Of a DNA stretch of 64,000 nucleotides, positions 1-8,782 are shown in pieces; positions within the stretch are counted from its first letter, which is position 1; every line of letters begins with the position of its first letter. The stretch is from Gimibacter soli (GTDB lineage Bacteria > Pseudomonadota > Alphaproteobacteria > Sphingomonadales > Kordiimonadaceae), in contig NZ_CP116805.1 in NCBI RefSeq assembly GCF_028463845.1, forward strand, positions 2,108,001 through 2,172,000, written 5' to 3'. Position numbers and translations under genes: made by a program. Below the pieces are notes generated by a model. The model searched no databases. It saw only the letters and a list, made by a program, of their open reading frames with translations, and was not told the DNA's origin.

Positions 1-284
1 GCGTCAGCGCCGATGACCTGCGCGCCCACTGGATGGATGTTTACGACCTCGCGCCGTTTGTGCAGGTGATGGAAAAGGGCGGCATGCCTTCGACCCGTGC
101 GGTGCGCGGCTCCAACCGTTGCTCGCTTGGTGTATTCGAGGACCGCATGCCGGGCCGGGCGATCCTCGTGTCCGCCATCGACAATCTGGTCAAGGGCTCA
201 TCCGGGCAGGCGATCCAGAATATGAACCTGATGTTCGGGCTGGATGAGACGACCGGCCTGATGCAGGCGCCGATGTTCCCGTGA
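1..284 (+). CDS. argC: N-acetyl-gamma-glutamyl-phosphate reductase, C-terminal part (5' cut by window)
   Basis: This is the C-terminal end of ArgC, the NADPH enzyme that reduces N-acetylglutamyl-phosphate to the semialdehyde in arginine biosynthesis. Reading starts in frame at position 3 and is open from the window edge. The visible ~93 residues carry the family signature near the end ([18 protein letters not shown]) and the PFV and RGSNRC segments typical of the dimerisation/catalytic domain. The TGA stop overlaps the GTG start of the next gene (GTGA), so the two are probably translationally coupled. The N-terminal NADP-binding half lies outside the window. Confidence 0.9.
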   Translation, partial: VSADDLRAHWMDVYDLAPFVQVMEKGGMPSTRAVRGSNRCSLGVFEDRMPGRAILVSAIDNLVKGSSGQAIQNMNLMFGLDETTGLMQAPMFP

Positions 285-862
285 CGCCCCTGTACCGCGA
301 AACCGATTGCGGCGGGCGGCTTACCCCCTATATGGGGCGCTGGCCCGTTGTGGATGACAGCGCCTTCGTCTTCCACGGGGCACAGGTGATCGGTGACGTT
401 GAAATCGCCGCGAACGTCAGCATCTGGCACAATTGCGTGCTTCGGGGTGACGTCAATCATATCCGCATTGGCGAGCGCACCAATATCCAGGACGGCACGG
501 TCATCCATGTCAGCACCCGCACCCACCCGACCATCATCGGGCGGGATGTGCTCGTCGGGCACAAGGTGATGCTGCATGCCTGCACACTGGAAGACCATGC
601 CTTTGTGGGGATGAGCGCGATCGTGATGGATAATGCCCGCGTCTGCACCGATGGCATGCTGGCGGCGGGCGCGATGCTCACACCCGGCAAGACGGTAGGT
701 TCGGGGGAACTTTGGGCCGGATCACCCGCCAAATTCATGCGCGCCGTGACACCCGAGGAGACCCTGCGGAACCGCAAGATGGCGGCGCACTATCACCGGC
801 TGGCCGAACAGCACAGGATGGACGCGCTGGGACGACCGCACGACTTGCCGGCTTATCCGTGA
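281..862 (+). CDS. Gamma-carbonic-anhydrase-family protein (left-handed beta-helix)
   Basis: The 193-residue protein has the hexapeptide-repeat left-handed beta-helix of the gamma-carbonic-anhydrase/PaaY/YrdA family. Repeats run from about residue 30 to 150 ([22 protein letters not shown], then NIQDGTVIH). Candidate metal-ligand histidines are visible in the VIH, GHK and LHAC segments. The start is GTG at 281, inside the argC stop. Family members bind Zn or Fe and some are bona fide carbonic anhydrases. Activity here is an inference from family membership. A hairpin terminator follows immediately. Confidence 0.85.
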   Translation: MTPLYRETDCGGRLTPYMGRWPVVDDSAFVFHGAQVIGDVEIAANVSIWHNCVLRGDVNHIRIGERTNIQDGTVIHVSTRTHPTIIGRDVLVGHKVMLHACTLEDHAFVGMSAIVMDNARVCTDGMLAAGAMLTPGKTVGSGELWAGSPAKFMRAVTPEETLRNRKMAAHYHRLAEQHRMDALGRPHDLPAYP

Positions 863-871
863 GGCAAAAGA

Positions 872-897
872 AAAAGGGCCGGATTTCCGGCCCTTTT
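872..897. terminator. Bidirectional hairpin terminator
   Basis: A stem GGGCCGGA/TCCGGCCC lies at 876-893. It is flanked by an A run on the left and a T run on the right, so it can end transcription from the argC side and from the oppositely oriented gene on the right. Confidence 0.8.
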
Positions 898-920
898 GTT
901 TGTCTCTGCTATCTGTCAGA

Positions 921-1499
921 TCAGAAGGCGAGGCCGTGGGTCTGGCCGACCATGCAAAGCAGCATCGGGATCGACAGCATCGTGTTGGTGCGGCTGAAGA
1001 GCATCGCGGTGCGGGCTGCTTTCGGCTTCAGGGCCGGATCGGCCTCAACGATGCCGAGGGCGATTTTCTGGTTCGGCCAGATGACGAACCAGACGTTGAA
1101 CCACATCACGATGGCCATCCACATGCCGATGCCGATGACGCGGAAGCCTTCGGCAAGCGTCAGGGCCTGAACCAGATAGGGGCCGATAAGCCACAGGCCG
1201 CTCAGGAGCGTGAACATAGCGCCCCAGCGGAACCAGAAGAGGGCAGCCGGCGCGATATGCTTGCCGACAGCGGGTTTCAGCTCGTCCGGGATCGACGGCA
1301 TGGTCGGAATCTGGACGAAGTTGAAGTACCACAGAAGCCCGATCCACATCACGCCCGCCAGAACATGGACATAACGCGCGAAAGTATAGTGATCGAAGCC
1401 GATATTGGCGAAGCCGCCGGTGGCGGCTGCGAGTACGATCAGCGCCAGCACGAAACCGGTAATGACCGTGTTCGGCAATGACTGCAGAATTTTCCCCAT
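921..1499 (-). CDS. PuuD-like urate hydroxylase membrane domain protein
   Basis: This 192-residue integral membrane protein has about five hydrophobic segments and matches the N-terminal membrane domain of PuuD-type urate hydroxylases (Urate_ox_N). The segments YVHVLAGVMWIGLLWYFNF and MWFNVWFVIWPNQK resemble the family's histidine- and tryptophan-rich helices. Full PuuD proteins are about twice as long and end in a cytochrome c domain, which is absent here. Urate oxidation is therefore uncertain. A GGGGGA ribosome-binding site precedes the ATG at 1499. No other purine-catabolism gene is nearby. Confidence 0.7.
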   Translation of the reverse strand: MGKILQSLPNTVITGFVLALIVLAAATGGFANIGFDHYTFARYVHVLAGVMWIGLLWYFNFVQIPTMPSIPDELKPAVGKHIAPAALFWFRWGAMFTLLSGLWLIGPYLVQALTLAEGFRVIGIGMWMAIVMWFNVWFVIWPNQKIALGIVEADPALKPKAARTAMLFSRTNTMLSIPMLLCMVGQTHGLAF

Positions 1500-1595
1500 T
1501 GAATAGTCCCCCTAGACATACGATTAGAAGACCCATGGTAAACCCAACGTAGGGGCTTCTCAAGAAGGAAGTCTGAAGGGCTCGGCTTCAAGCGT

Positions 1596-2483
1596 ATGAT
1601 ACTTCAAGAAAAAACTGCGGGCGATATCGCGGGGGCACTGGAAAGCTGCCGTACGCTTGTGGAATCGCACGATCACGACCGCTATGTGATGGCGCTTTTC
1701 GCGCCGTCCGGCCTGCAGCCACAGCTTTTCGCCCTTCTCGCCTGCAACCATGAAATCGCCAAGACTCGGGAAAGCGTGTCCGACCCGATGATCGGCGAAA
1801 TCCGCCTGCAATGGTGGCAGGAAGCGATTGAAGGGCTGATTGTCGGTGAGGGCAGGGAGCATCCGGTGGTAACGGGGCTCGCTACAGTCAAGGACCTGTC
1901 AGCCATCGCGCCGCTGCTGTTCAGCCTGATCGAGGCACGCCGCAGCGACCTTGACGAGATCGGCCTTGCCGACTTTTTGGCGCTTCAGGCCTACACGGCT
2001 GCCGTTGGCGGCAAACTGAATGAGGCCGTAGCCATTGTGCTTGGCACAAAGGCGGACAGTGAAGGCGCCCGTGCGGCGCGCGCCGCTGGCGACGCCTGGG
2101 CGATGGTTGGCCTTCTCCGCGCCATGATTTTTGAAATCCAGACGGCGAAGGCTGCGTCCTCACGCCTGCTGCCGGGGGCCGAGGTTGAAGGCACACTGAA
2201 CCGCAGCGTCAACACGATCAATGCCGATATGGCACCGTCGCTGATGCCGGTCATCCACCGGATGCTGGATGCGGCAGAGGCGAATATCACCGAAGCACGG
2301 CGCCTTGCGCGCGCGGTGCCGAAAGCGCAGCGTGCGCCGCTCCTCCTCGCAACGCTTGCCGCGCGCCATATTCGGCGGTTCAGGAGCACAGGAGATGGCA
2401 TGTTCAGTCTGCCGGAAGAGGGCCGCATCGGGCCCGGTGGCCTGCTGCGCCTGATGTGGGCGCAAATGATAGGGCGTTACTGA
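1596..2483 (+). CDS. Phytoene/squalene synthase family protein
   Basis: The 295-residue protein belongs to the all-helical trans-isoprenyl synthase family (squalene/phytoene synthase, including the NDUFAF6-like branch). The segment RLQWWQEAIEG near residue 67 and the preceding PMIGEIR match the family core. The aspartate-rich DXXXD motifs of true squalene or phytoene synthases are not obvious, which fits the NDUFAF6-like branch linked to respiratory complex I assembly rather than carotenoid synthesis. No carotenoid or hopanoid genes are adjacent. Function is therefore open. Confidence 0.75.
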   Translation: MILQEKTAGDIAGALESCRTLVESHDHDRYVMALFAPSGLQPQLFALLACNHEIAKTRESVSDPMIGEIRLQWWQEAIEGLIVGEGREHPVVTGLATVKDLSAIAPLLFSLIEARRSDLDEIGLADFLALQAYTAAVGGKLNEAVAIVLGTKADSEGARAARAAGDAWAMVGLLRAMIFEIQTAKAASSRLLPGAEVEGTLNRSVNTINADMAPSLMPVIHRMLDAAEANITEARRLARAVPKAQRAPLLLATLAARHIRRFRSTGDGMFSLPEEGRIGPGGLLRLMWAQMIGRY

Positions 2484-2494
2484 AAAGCCAAAAG

Positions 2495-2525
2495 AGCCCG
2501 CAGAATATTCTGCAGGCTTTACTGT
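2495..2525 (+). terminator. Hairpin terminator after the synthase-like gene
   Basis: The arms AGCC-C-GCAGAAT and ATTCTGC-A-GGCT at 2495-2518 form a stem with one mismatch. It is followed by TTTACTGTTTT and sits 12 bp after the stop at 2483. Confidence 0.65.
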
Positions 2526-2548
2526 TTTCATAGGGAAGCGATCAGGCC

Positions 2549-2731
2549 TCAGGCCTGAACGTCAACGCGCTCGCCCACACCCGGCGCTTTGGCCGAAGGC
2601 TCAGCTTCCTTGCGTTCAACCGCAGAATCCTCAACTGTCTTGCGCTCTTCAGCGGCGGATTCAAGCGATCCTGCGCGACCGGCTGTTGCAACATTCTGGT
2701 TGCTCGTCGCTGCCGTCGATTGGATGTCCAT
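2549..2731 (-). CDS. Small hypothetical protein, 60 aa, charged
   Basis: A short ORF encodes a 60-residue hydrophilic protein rich in Ala, Glu, Ser and Lys, with no hydrophobic segment and no motif I recognise. The start is supported by a GGAGA sequence 7 bp before the ATG at 2731. It sits between two well-supported genes and accounts for most of an otherwise empty interval. It is probably disordered. Reality is moderately supported; function is unknown. Confidence 0.5.
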   Translation of the reverse strand: MDIQSTAATSNQNVATAGRAGSLESAAEERKTVEDSAVERKEAEPSAKAPGVGERVDVQA

Positions 2732-2898
2732 TTCTCATCTCCAAACTACCGCCCTTCTGGGCAGTTCACTCAGCATTGGAAATATAGGTCTTTTGGCCCT
2801 AAATTGCCATTGTTAACGGACAGGCAACCCTGTTTGGGGCCGGATTCAGGCCGATTTCATCGATTCTGTCCCATTCGGGACCAGGTAACAGGCCGGAA

Positions 2899-3750
2899 AT
2901 GACCGTGAAAAAAGATACAATTTTATCCATCCGAATCACTTTGAAGCCGCTTTTCCTGGGGGCAAGCCTGCTTCTTGCTGCCTGCGCGAGCAATGGTCAG
3001 TCGAGCGGGAAACAACCCGAGGGGGGGCTTTCAAAGGCCCTCAAGGGCGACCCGCAGGCCATGTATGAAGTGGGCGAGGGGATGGAGCGGTCCGGCAATC
3101 TGGGTAACGCGCTGGACCTTTATAGCCGGGCTCTTGATGCTGATCCTTCAAACTGGCGGGCCGGGCTCGCTATTGGACGGGTCCTGTTCCGTAGTGGCGA
3201 TGTGGTGGCGGCCCGCAATTATATCGCATCGCTCGGGGTTCGTTTCCCGGACGAGCCGCAGGTTGCCGAGACTCTTGCAGACATGAGCGGGCGGATGGGT
3301 GATTTTGCAGGGGCGGCCAGGGCAATCGAGCCGTGGCTGCGTCAAGTGCCGCCCCGGCCCAGCTTGGCGCTGATTGCGGGCAAGCTCCTTGAAATCAAGG
3401 GTGACGCGGAATCGGCCCGCCAGATGTTCGCGATCGCGCAGGAAGAGCCGTCCCTGAACGGCGAAGCGATGGCCGCATTGACCTGGTCTTTCTCGCAGTC
3501 CGGCAACATGGATACTGCGCGGGTGATGCTGATGGCGATGAGCCAGCAGCCGGCGACCTTGCCGCTCGCTCAAACCATGAGCCGCCTGATCCGGGCGCGG
3601 CAGGGCGAGCAGGTGAAAATTGAAGGCGTGGTGAGCCCCGAGCAGCTGGAGCTGATCGGCCTGCTGCCGACATTGAGCCCGACCGAGGCCGCGGCTGCCG
3701 TCTATTTCGGCTATCTGCCACCCGAACCGGAATCGGCGCCCGAGCCGTGA
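2899..3750 (+). CDS. TPR-repeat lipoprotein
   Basis: The 283-residue protein has an N-terminal signal peptide ending in a lipobox (LLLAAC, Cys about residue 29), so it should be a lipoprotein anchored in the outer or inner membrane. Tetratricopeptide-like helices run from about residue 50 to 230, for example MYEVGEGMERSGNLGNALDL and LYSRALDADPSNWRAGLAIG. The overall form resembles the TadD/PilF class of small TPR lipoproteins, but no Tad or pilus genes are nearby, so its partner is unknown. Confidence 0.8.
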   Translation: MTVKKDTILSIRITLKPLFLGASLLLAACASNGQSSGKQPEGGLSKALKGDPQAMYEVGEGMERSGNLGNALDLYSRALDADPSNWRAGLAIGRVLFRSGDVVAARNYIASLGVRFPDEPQVAETLADMSGRMGDFAGAARAIEPWLRQVPPRPSLALIAGKLLEIKGDAESARQMFAIAQEEPSLNGEAMAALTWSFSQSGNMDTARVMLMAMSQQPATLPLAQTMSRLIRARQGEQVKIEGVVSPEQLELIGLLPTLSPTEAAAAVYFGYLPPEPESAPEP

Positions 3751-3814
3751 TTGATCCTTGCCCCGCAGGCCTGTGCCGGGTAAGCAGGCGGCACCTTTGA
3801 GTGGTTGAAAAAGG

Positions 3815-4120
3815 ATGCCTCCGTTGAAGACCTGCAGCAATATGGCCGAAGTCCGTACCGAGATTGACCGTGTTGACCGGCTGATCGTTCCGCTGCTGCT
3901 CGAGCGTCTCGGTTATATCGAGCAAGCTGGCCATATCAAGGGCAGCCGCGACACCGTGCGCGACGAATGGCGGATCGAGGATGTTGTCTCCAAGGTGAAG
4001 GCCTGCGGCGCCGAAGAGGGCGGCAACCAGCAGTATCTTGAAGATATCTATCGTCATCTGATTGAATGGAGCATCGCCCACGAATTTACCGTGTGGGATG
4101 AAGAGCACCGGCAGGACTGA
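3815..4120 (+). CDS. Chorismate mutase, AroQ/PchB type
   Basis: The 101-residue all-helical protein matches the short AroQ-class chorismate mutases, especially the PchB-like subgroup. Helix 1 has EVRTEIDRVDRLIVPLLLERLGYIEQAG and a later segment reads YLEDIYRHLIEWSIAHE. Chorismate mutases convert chorismate to prephenate; PchB is also an isochorismate-pyruvate lyase. The start could be 3815 or the internal Met at 3842, and neither has a strong ribosome-binding site. No aromatic or siderophore genes are adjacent, so the exact substrate is unresolved. Confidence 0.82.
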   Translation: MPPLKTCSNMAEVRTEIDRVDRLIVPLLLERLGYIEQAGHIKGSRDTVRDEWRIEDVVSKVKACGAEEGGNQQYLEDIYRHLIEWSIAHEFTVWDEEHRQD

Positions 4121-4151
4121 CGCCTGACCGGTCGGTTCCGGGGGAGGGATC

Positions 4152-5645
4152 ATGACCGAGAAGAGCTGCCTTATCGCTATTGACCAGGGCACCACCAGCA
4201 CCCGTGCCCTTGCTTTCGACACTGACCTCAATGAGCTCGCGGTTGCGCAGATTCCGCTTGAGCAGCATTTCCCGCAGAATGGTTGGGTTGAGCACGATGC
4301 TGGCGAGATATGGCAGGCGACGCTCAAGGTTCTGGGGCAAGTGATCGACAAGGCGAAAGCCGCCGGCTACGCGCCGCTTGCCATCGGCATCACCAACCAG
4401 CGCGAAACCACTGTCCTCTGGAACCGGGAGAGCGGCGAACCGCTCCACAAAGCCATTGTCTGGCAGGACCGGCGCACAGCGGCAGCTTGCGCAAAGCTCG
4501 CGGAAGATAAATCCGTCGCCAAAATGGTGCAGGAGCAGACAGGCCTGCTGCTTGATCCCTATTTCAGCGCGACGAAGATTGCATGGCTGCTGGATCATGT
4601 GCCGGGCGCGCGGGAGAAGGCAGCGGCTGGCAAGCTCGCCGCCGGTACAATCGAATGTTATCTCGCTTGGCGCCTCACTGGCGGCAAGCTGCATGTGAGT
4701 GACGCGACGAATGCCTCGCGCACCATGCTGATGGATATTCGCGGGGGAGAGTGGTCGGAGGAGCTCTGCCGGCTGTTCGGGGTGCCGAGGCAGTTGCTGC
4801 CCGAAATTGTTGATAACGCCGGCGCCTTCGGCAGTGTTGCGGATGGATTGCCCGGTGCTGGCCTGCCGATCACCGGAATGATCGGCGATCAGCAAAGCGC
4901 TGCGGTCGGGCAGGCTTGTATCGCGCCGGGGCAGGTTAAAAGTACCTATGGCACTGGATGCTTCCTGTTGCAGCATACGGGTGACCGGATGGTGCTGAGC
5001 CAGAACCGGCTTTTGTCAACGGTTGCGAGCCGCATGAAAGGTAAGCTTGCCTATGCGGTCGAAGGCAGCATCTTCAACGCGGGGACCGTGATCCAATGGT
5101 TCCGTGATGGCATCGGTCTCATTGAAAACTCTGCCGACAGTGAAGCCGCGGCCGTGCGAGCCGGGACGACCGACGGGGTCTATCTGGTGCCGGCCTTCAC
5201 GGGGCTCGGCGCACCGCACTGGGCGCCGGACGCGCGCGGGCTGATTTCGGGGCTTACCCGCGGCACCAATGCCGACCAGCTGGTGCGGGCGGGGCTTGAA
5301 AGCATCGCCTATCAGACAAACGATCTTCTAACTGCGCTGAAGGCTGACGGCGCAGGGAGCGCGAAGCAAATCCGTATCGATGGCGGTATGGCGGCAAACG
5401 GCTGGTTCGCGCAGTTTCTGGCCGATATCTGCGACGCGACGGTTGACCGGCCGCAGATACTGGAGACCACCGCGCTTGGGGCTGCGATTTGCGCCGGGAT
5501 CGGGGCCGGAGTCTGGCCCGATCTGGAGGCGGCTACGCGCAACTGGACGCTCGATCGCCGGTTCGAGCCAGCGATGGATGCGGGCACACGCAAAAAAATG
5601 ACCGCCGGGTGGGACCAGGCGGTCAGTCGCTGCTTGCTCAGTTGA
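4152..5645 (+). CDS. glpK: Glycerol kinase
   Basis: The 497-residue protein has the normal length and motifs of GlpK, the FGGY-family kinase that phosphorylates glycerol to glycerol-3-phosphate. Visible are the N-terminal phosphate-binding loop DQGTTSTRALAFD, GITNQRETT, the WQDRRT segment and the C-terminal IDGGMAANGWFAQFLADI region. A GGGGGAGGG ribosome-binding site precedes the ATG. No glpF or glpD is next to it; the gene appears to be transcribed on its own or with the chorismate mutase 31 bp upstream. Confidence 0.95.
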   Translation: MTEKSCLIAIDQGTTSTRALAFDTDLNELAVAQIPLEQHFPQNGWVEHDAGEIWQATLKVLGQVIDKAKAAGYAPLAIGITNQRETTVLWNRESGEPLHKAIVWQDRRTAAACAKLAEDKSVAKMVQEQTGLLLDPYFSATKIAWLLDHVPGAREKAAAGKLAAGTIECYLAWRLTGGKLHVSDATNASRTMLMDIRGGEWSEELCRLFGVPRQLLPEIVDNAGAFGSVADGLPGAGLPITGMIGDQQSAAVGQACIAPGQVKSTYGTGCFLLQHTGDRMVLSQNRLLSTVASRMKGKLAYAVEGSIFNAGTVIQWFRDGIGLIENSADSEAAAVRAGTTDGVYLVPAFTGLGAPHWAPDARGLISGLTRGTNADQLVRAGLESIAYQTNDLLTALKADGAGSAKQIRIDGGMAANGWFAQFLADICDATVDRPQILETTALGAAICAGIGAGVWPDLEAATRNWTLDRRFEPAMDAGTRKKMTAGWDQAVSRCLLS

Positions 5646-5648
5646 AGG

Positions 5649-6734
5649 CTATTCTGCGGCGCTGGAGCGGCCCATTTCGATCACATCCTCGACGTGCTGG
5701 CGGCGGGCATCATGTTCTGCCGCCACTTTCATGTCATTCTCGGACATGGCGTCCAGATTGACATTGGCGAAGCCAAGGATGCCCATGTCGCCATAGGCTT
5801 TCTGGATGCGGTTGCCCCAAAGGCCAATATCTTTCACCACCGGCACGATGCGGCTGAAAAGCTGGGTGCGGAACATCTGCATGCCTTGCGAGGCCTGCAC
5901 ATAATTCACGCAGTCCTTCACATTGAGGCCAATGGTTTCCCAAACCTCATTGCCCTGGAAACGATCCCTCATCAGGTAGCAGGCTTCCACGAGGAATTCC
6001 TCGCGCTCGTCGCGCTCATGCTGCGTGAGTTCAGGATAATAGGCCCGAAGCGCCAGTCGACCGAATGCCACATGGCGGGCTTCGTCCTGCATCACATAGG
6101 CGTTGACGGCAGAGGCCAGATTGTTTTTCGCGTGGTCGCGGATGCCGGCGAAGGCGGCAAGCGCCAGCCCTTCGATCACCACCTGCATACCAAGGTAGGT
6201 CATGTCCCAGCGGCTGTCGCGGATCACCTGATCAAGGAGCGTCTTCAGGGGGCCGGTGATCGGATAGGCGATGCCCATCTTTTCAACGAGCTTCTTGTAG
6301 GTCTCCACATGCCGCGCTTCGTCCATCACCTGGGTGGCGGCATAGAATTTGGATTCGGTATCCGGCACATTCTGCACGATCTTGGCAGCGCAGATGAGCG
6401 CGCCCTGTTCGCCGTGCAGGAACTGGCTTGTCGACCAGGCCTGCCAGTGCGACCGGCAAACGCCTTGCTCTTCCTTCGACATTTTCATGTAGAAGTCGGC
6501 ACCGTAAAGCGGGAACAGCTCTTCGGGCAGGTCTTGCGGGTTGCCGGGTGTAAGCTCCTGCGACCAGTCGATCCGGGACTCGGTGTCCCACTGCATCGAC
6601 TTGCCCTTGTCGTAAAGGTTCAGGAGATCCTTGCGGTCGTCTGAATAGTTCCAGTTGAAAAGCGTTTCATAATCCTGAGGCACACTCCACATGCTGCCTT
6701 CAAGCGCTTTTGCGTAAATCGGGTCCAGTGCCAT
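5649..6734 (-). CDS. Ferritin-like di-iron oxidase/oxygenase family protein
   Basis: The protein is about 361 residues and has two copies of a DEARHV metal-binding motif, DEARHVETY near residue 137 and DEARHVAFG near residue 220. Upstream glutamates (HGEQGALICAAK and VIEGLALAAF) complete a four-helix di-iron site of the ribonucleotide-reductase-R2/AurF-like superfamily. I place the start at 6734, not the GTG seven codons upstream, because GGGGAGGAG lies just before this ATG. Substrate is unknown; related proteins hydroxylate or N-oxygenate small molecules. It ends 4 bp from the glpK stop, convergently. Confidence 0.78.
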   Translation of the reverse strand: MALDPIYAKALEGSMWSVPQDYETLFNWNYSDDRKDLLNLYDKGKSMQWDTESRIDWSQELTPGNPQDLPEELFPLYGADFYMKMSKEEQGVCRSHWQAWSTSQFLHGEQGALICAAKIVQNVPDTESKFYAATQVMDEARHVETYKKLVEKMGIAYPITGPLKTLLDQVIRDSRWDMTYLGMQVVIEGLALAAFAGIRDHAKNNLASAVNAYVMQDEARHVAFGRLALRAYYPELTQHERDEREEFLVEACYLMRDRFQGNEVWETIGLNVKDCVNYVQASQGMQMFRTQLFSRIVPVVKDIGLWGNRIQKAYGDMGILGFANVNLDAMSENDMKVAAEHDARRQHVEDVIEMGRSSAAE

Positions 6735-6813
6735 GTCTCTCCTCCCCAGGGCCACATGTAACTAGACTATAGCGTCCACTAAATGTGTGGGCATGGCAAG
6801 CCCCAAAATGAAA

Positions 6814-6839
6814 GGGGCCGCATCTTTCGACGCGACCCC
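6814..6839 (-). terminator. Terminator of the glnK-amt operon
   Basis: Read on the minus strand, GGGGTCGCGTC-GAAA-GATGCGGCCCC forms an 11-bp stem with two G-U pairs, followed by TTTCATTTT. It lies 28 bp beyond the amt stop. Confidence 0.85.
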
Positions 6840-6866
6840 CGACAGTCAGACCCGTTCCCCCACGGA

Positions 6867-8186
6867 TCAGACCAGCTTCTGTGACCCCCGACCGAACTCG
6901 GGATAGGCCTCCAGGCCAAGTTCGGTGATGTCGGTGCCGAGATCTTCTTCTTCCGGGGAGAGACGGATGCCGACGGTCAGTTTCAGGGCGAGCCAGGCTA
7001 CAAGGCTGGCAACCACGACCCAGGCGCCGATGGCGGTTACGCCGATCAGCTGGGTTACGAACGGTACGTCGGCTGTGATCGACACAGCGAGGGTGCCCCA
7101 GATCCCGCAGACAAGGTGCACGGGGATTGCACCTACGACGTCATCGATCTTCAGCTTGTCGAGGAGGGGGACAGTGAAGACTACGAGGACGCCCCCGACG
7201 GCACCGATGAGGGTGGCGATGCCAAGGGTGGGGGTATCGGGGCTTGCGGTGATCGAGACGAGGCCGGCAAGGGCGCCGTTCAGGACCATCGACAGATCCA
7301 CCTTGCCGTAAACAAGGCGGGTAACGATCATCGCAGCCACCACACCGCCGCACGCGGCCATGTTGGTGTTCAGGATGATATTGGAGACGGCCACACCATC
7401 AGCAGCGGAGCCGAAAGCGAGCTGCGAACCGCCGTTGAAGCCGAACCAGCCGAGCCACAGGATAAAGGTCCCGAGCGTGGCGAGGGTAAGGTTCGAACCG
7501 GGCATCGGACGCGGCTTGCCATCAGCGCCGTATTTGCCGCGGCGTGCGCCAAGGAGAACGGCACCGACAAGGGCTGCCCAGCCACCGGTGGAGTGAACGA
7601 GGGTCGAGCCGGCGAAGTCCTTGAAGCCCATGGCGGTCAGCCAGCCCTGGCCCCAGACCCAGCTGGCCTGGACCGGATAGATCACAGCAGCAAGGATTGC
7701 GGTGAAGATCAGGAAGGGGAAGAGCTTCACGCGCTCGGCGATGGTGCCGGAGACGATCGAGGCGGCGGTGGCAACGAAAACGACCTGGAAGAAGAAGTCC
7801 GAAGCCGCAGCATAGCCGCCTTCGATCACGGCCCCCTCGGCGAGGACGCCGCTATCATCGGCTGCCCAGAAGGCAAACGTGCCAAGATAGCCGCCCTCGT
7901 CGATGCCATAGAGAAGGTTATAGCCGCAGAGCATGAACATGATGCAGGCGACCGAGAAAAGGCTGATGTTTTTCAGGCAGATCGCGCCGACGTTCTTCGA
8001 CCGGACAAGGCCGGACTCGAGCATGGCGAAGCCCGCCGCCATCCACATGACGAGCGCACCCATCATGATGAAGAGGAAGGTGTTCAACAGGAACTGGGTC
8101 TCGCCGTCCACTGCAGCTTGCGCGGGGAGGGTGGCAAGACTGGTGAAAAGGGCGCCCATGAGCGCTGCTTTGATAAAGGATTTCAT
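6867..8186 (-). CDS. amt: Ammonium transporter (AmtB family)
   Basis: The 439-residue protein starts with a cleavable signal peptide (ending about ATLPAQAA) followed by eleven hydrophobic segments, as in AmtB. The conserved DFAGSTLVHSTGGWAALVGA segment carries one of the twin pore histidines, and the GSNLTLATLGTFILWLGWFGFN region is diagnostic. It conducts ammonium/ammonia across the inner membrane. The gene lies 14 bp downstream of a PII gene, and the PII protein is expected to gate the channel. An AGGAGGG site precedes the start. Confidence 0.95.
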   Translation of the reverse strand: MKSFIKAALMGALFTSLATLPAQAAVDGETQFLLNTFLFIMMGALVMWMAAGFAMLESGLVRSKNVGAICLKNISLFSVACIMFMLCGYNLLYGIDEGGYLGTFAFWAADDSGVLAEGAVIEGGYAAASDFFFQVVFVATAASIVSGTIAERVKLFPFLIFTAILAAVIYPVQASWVWGQGWLTAMGFKDFAGSTLVHSTGGWAALVGAVLLGARRGKYGADGKPRPMPGSNLTLATLGTFILWLGWFGFNGGSQLAFGSAADGVAVSNIILNTNMAACGGVVAAMIVTRLVYGKVDLSMVLNGALAGLVSITASPDTPTLGIATLIGAVGGVLVVFTVPLLDKLKIDDVVGAIPVHLVCGIWGTLAVSITADVPFVTQLIGVTAIGAWVVVASLVAWLALKLTVGIRLSPEEEDLGTDITELGLEAYPEFGRGSQKLV

Positions 8187-8200
8187 CTGTACATGCCCTC

Positions 8201-8539
8201 CTAGAGCGCTTCGCTATCGGTTTCGCCGGTGCGGATCCGCACCACCTGACCGAGATCAAGGACGAAAATCTTGCCGTCACCGATCTGGCCGGTGTGGGCG
8301 GCGGACTTGATAGCCTCGACGGCACGCTCGGCGAGCTCGCTCGCGACGGCGACTTCAAGTTTCACCTTGGGCAGGAAATGCACCTCGTATTCGGCGCCCC
8401 GATAAATTTCTTTCTGGCCTTTCTGACGGCCATAGCCCTGCACCTCAGAAACGGTCATCCCGTTGATGCCCAGCTCATTGAGAGCTTCCCTTACGGGATC
8501 AAGGCGGTGCGGCTTAACAATCGCAATGATGTATTTCAT
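8201..8539 (-). CDS. glnK: Nitrogen regulatory PII protein
   Basis: The 112-residue protein is a canonical PII. It has MKYIIAIVKPHRLD at the start, the T-loop GRQKGQKEIYRGAEYEV with the uridylylatable Tyr about residue 51, and the C-terminal GQIGDGKIFVLDLGQVVRIRTGE. It senses 2-oxoglutarate, ATP/ADP and glutamine status and, by pairing with amt, is GlnK-like. A sigma-54-type promoter lies about 53 bp upstream of the start, consistent with induction on nitrogen limitation. Confidence 0.95.
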   Translation of the reverse strand: MKYIIAIVKPHRLDPVREALNELGINGMTVSEVQGYGRQKGQKEIYRGAEYEVHFLPKVKLEVAVASELAERAVEAIKSAAHTGQIGDGKIFVLDLGQVVRIRTGETDSEAL

Positions 8540-8591
8540 GAAGCCTCCCGAAGTTGGTGTAATAATGTTATTGGTTACCGGGAGGTTAAAG

Positions 8592-8606
8592 GCACGAAGT
8601 GTGCCA
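8592..8606 (-). promoter_or_regulatory. Candidate sigma-54 promoter of glnK-amt
   Basis: On the minus strand the sequence TGGCACA-CTTC-GTGC matches the -24/-12 consensus TGGCACG-N4-TTGC, including both invariant GG and GC at correct spacing. It would initiate roughly 40 nt before the glnK start. I did not find a convincing NtrC dyad upstream. Confidence 0.65.
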
Positions 8607-8782
8607 GAATGAATAATTGTATATATTCAATGGTTTAGTGTAATTTTGCATGATTCTGCATTGTCATAAATTGATCATAAAATATGCACTGCACAAATAT
8701 TGATCAGTTGTTTTGCGCTGCAAAGCAGATTGCCGATCACGCAATGTCCGACTAATCTCTCGTCAGATCAGGAGCTTCCCTC

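Noticed and set aside
8640-8700. NtrC binding sites upstream of the glnK promoter
   Set aside because: TGCA-rich sequence is present but does not form the expected GCAC-N-GTGC dyad convincingly.
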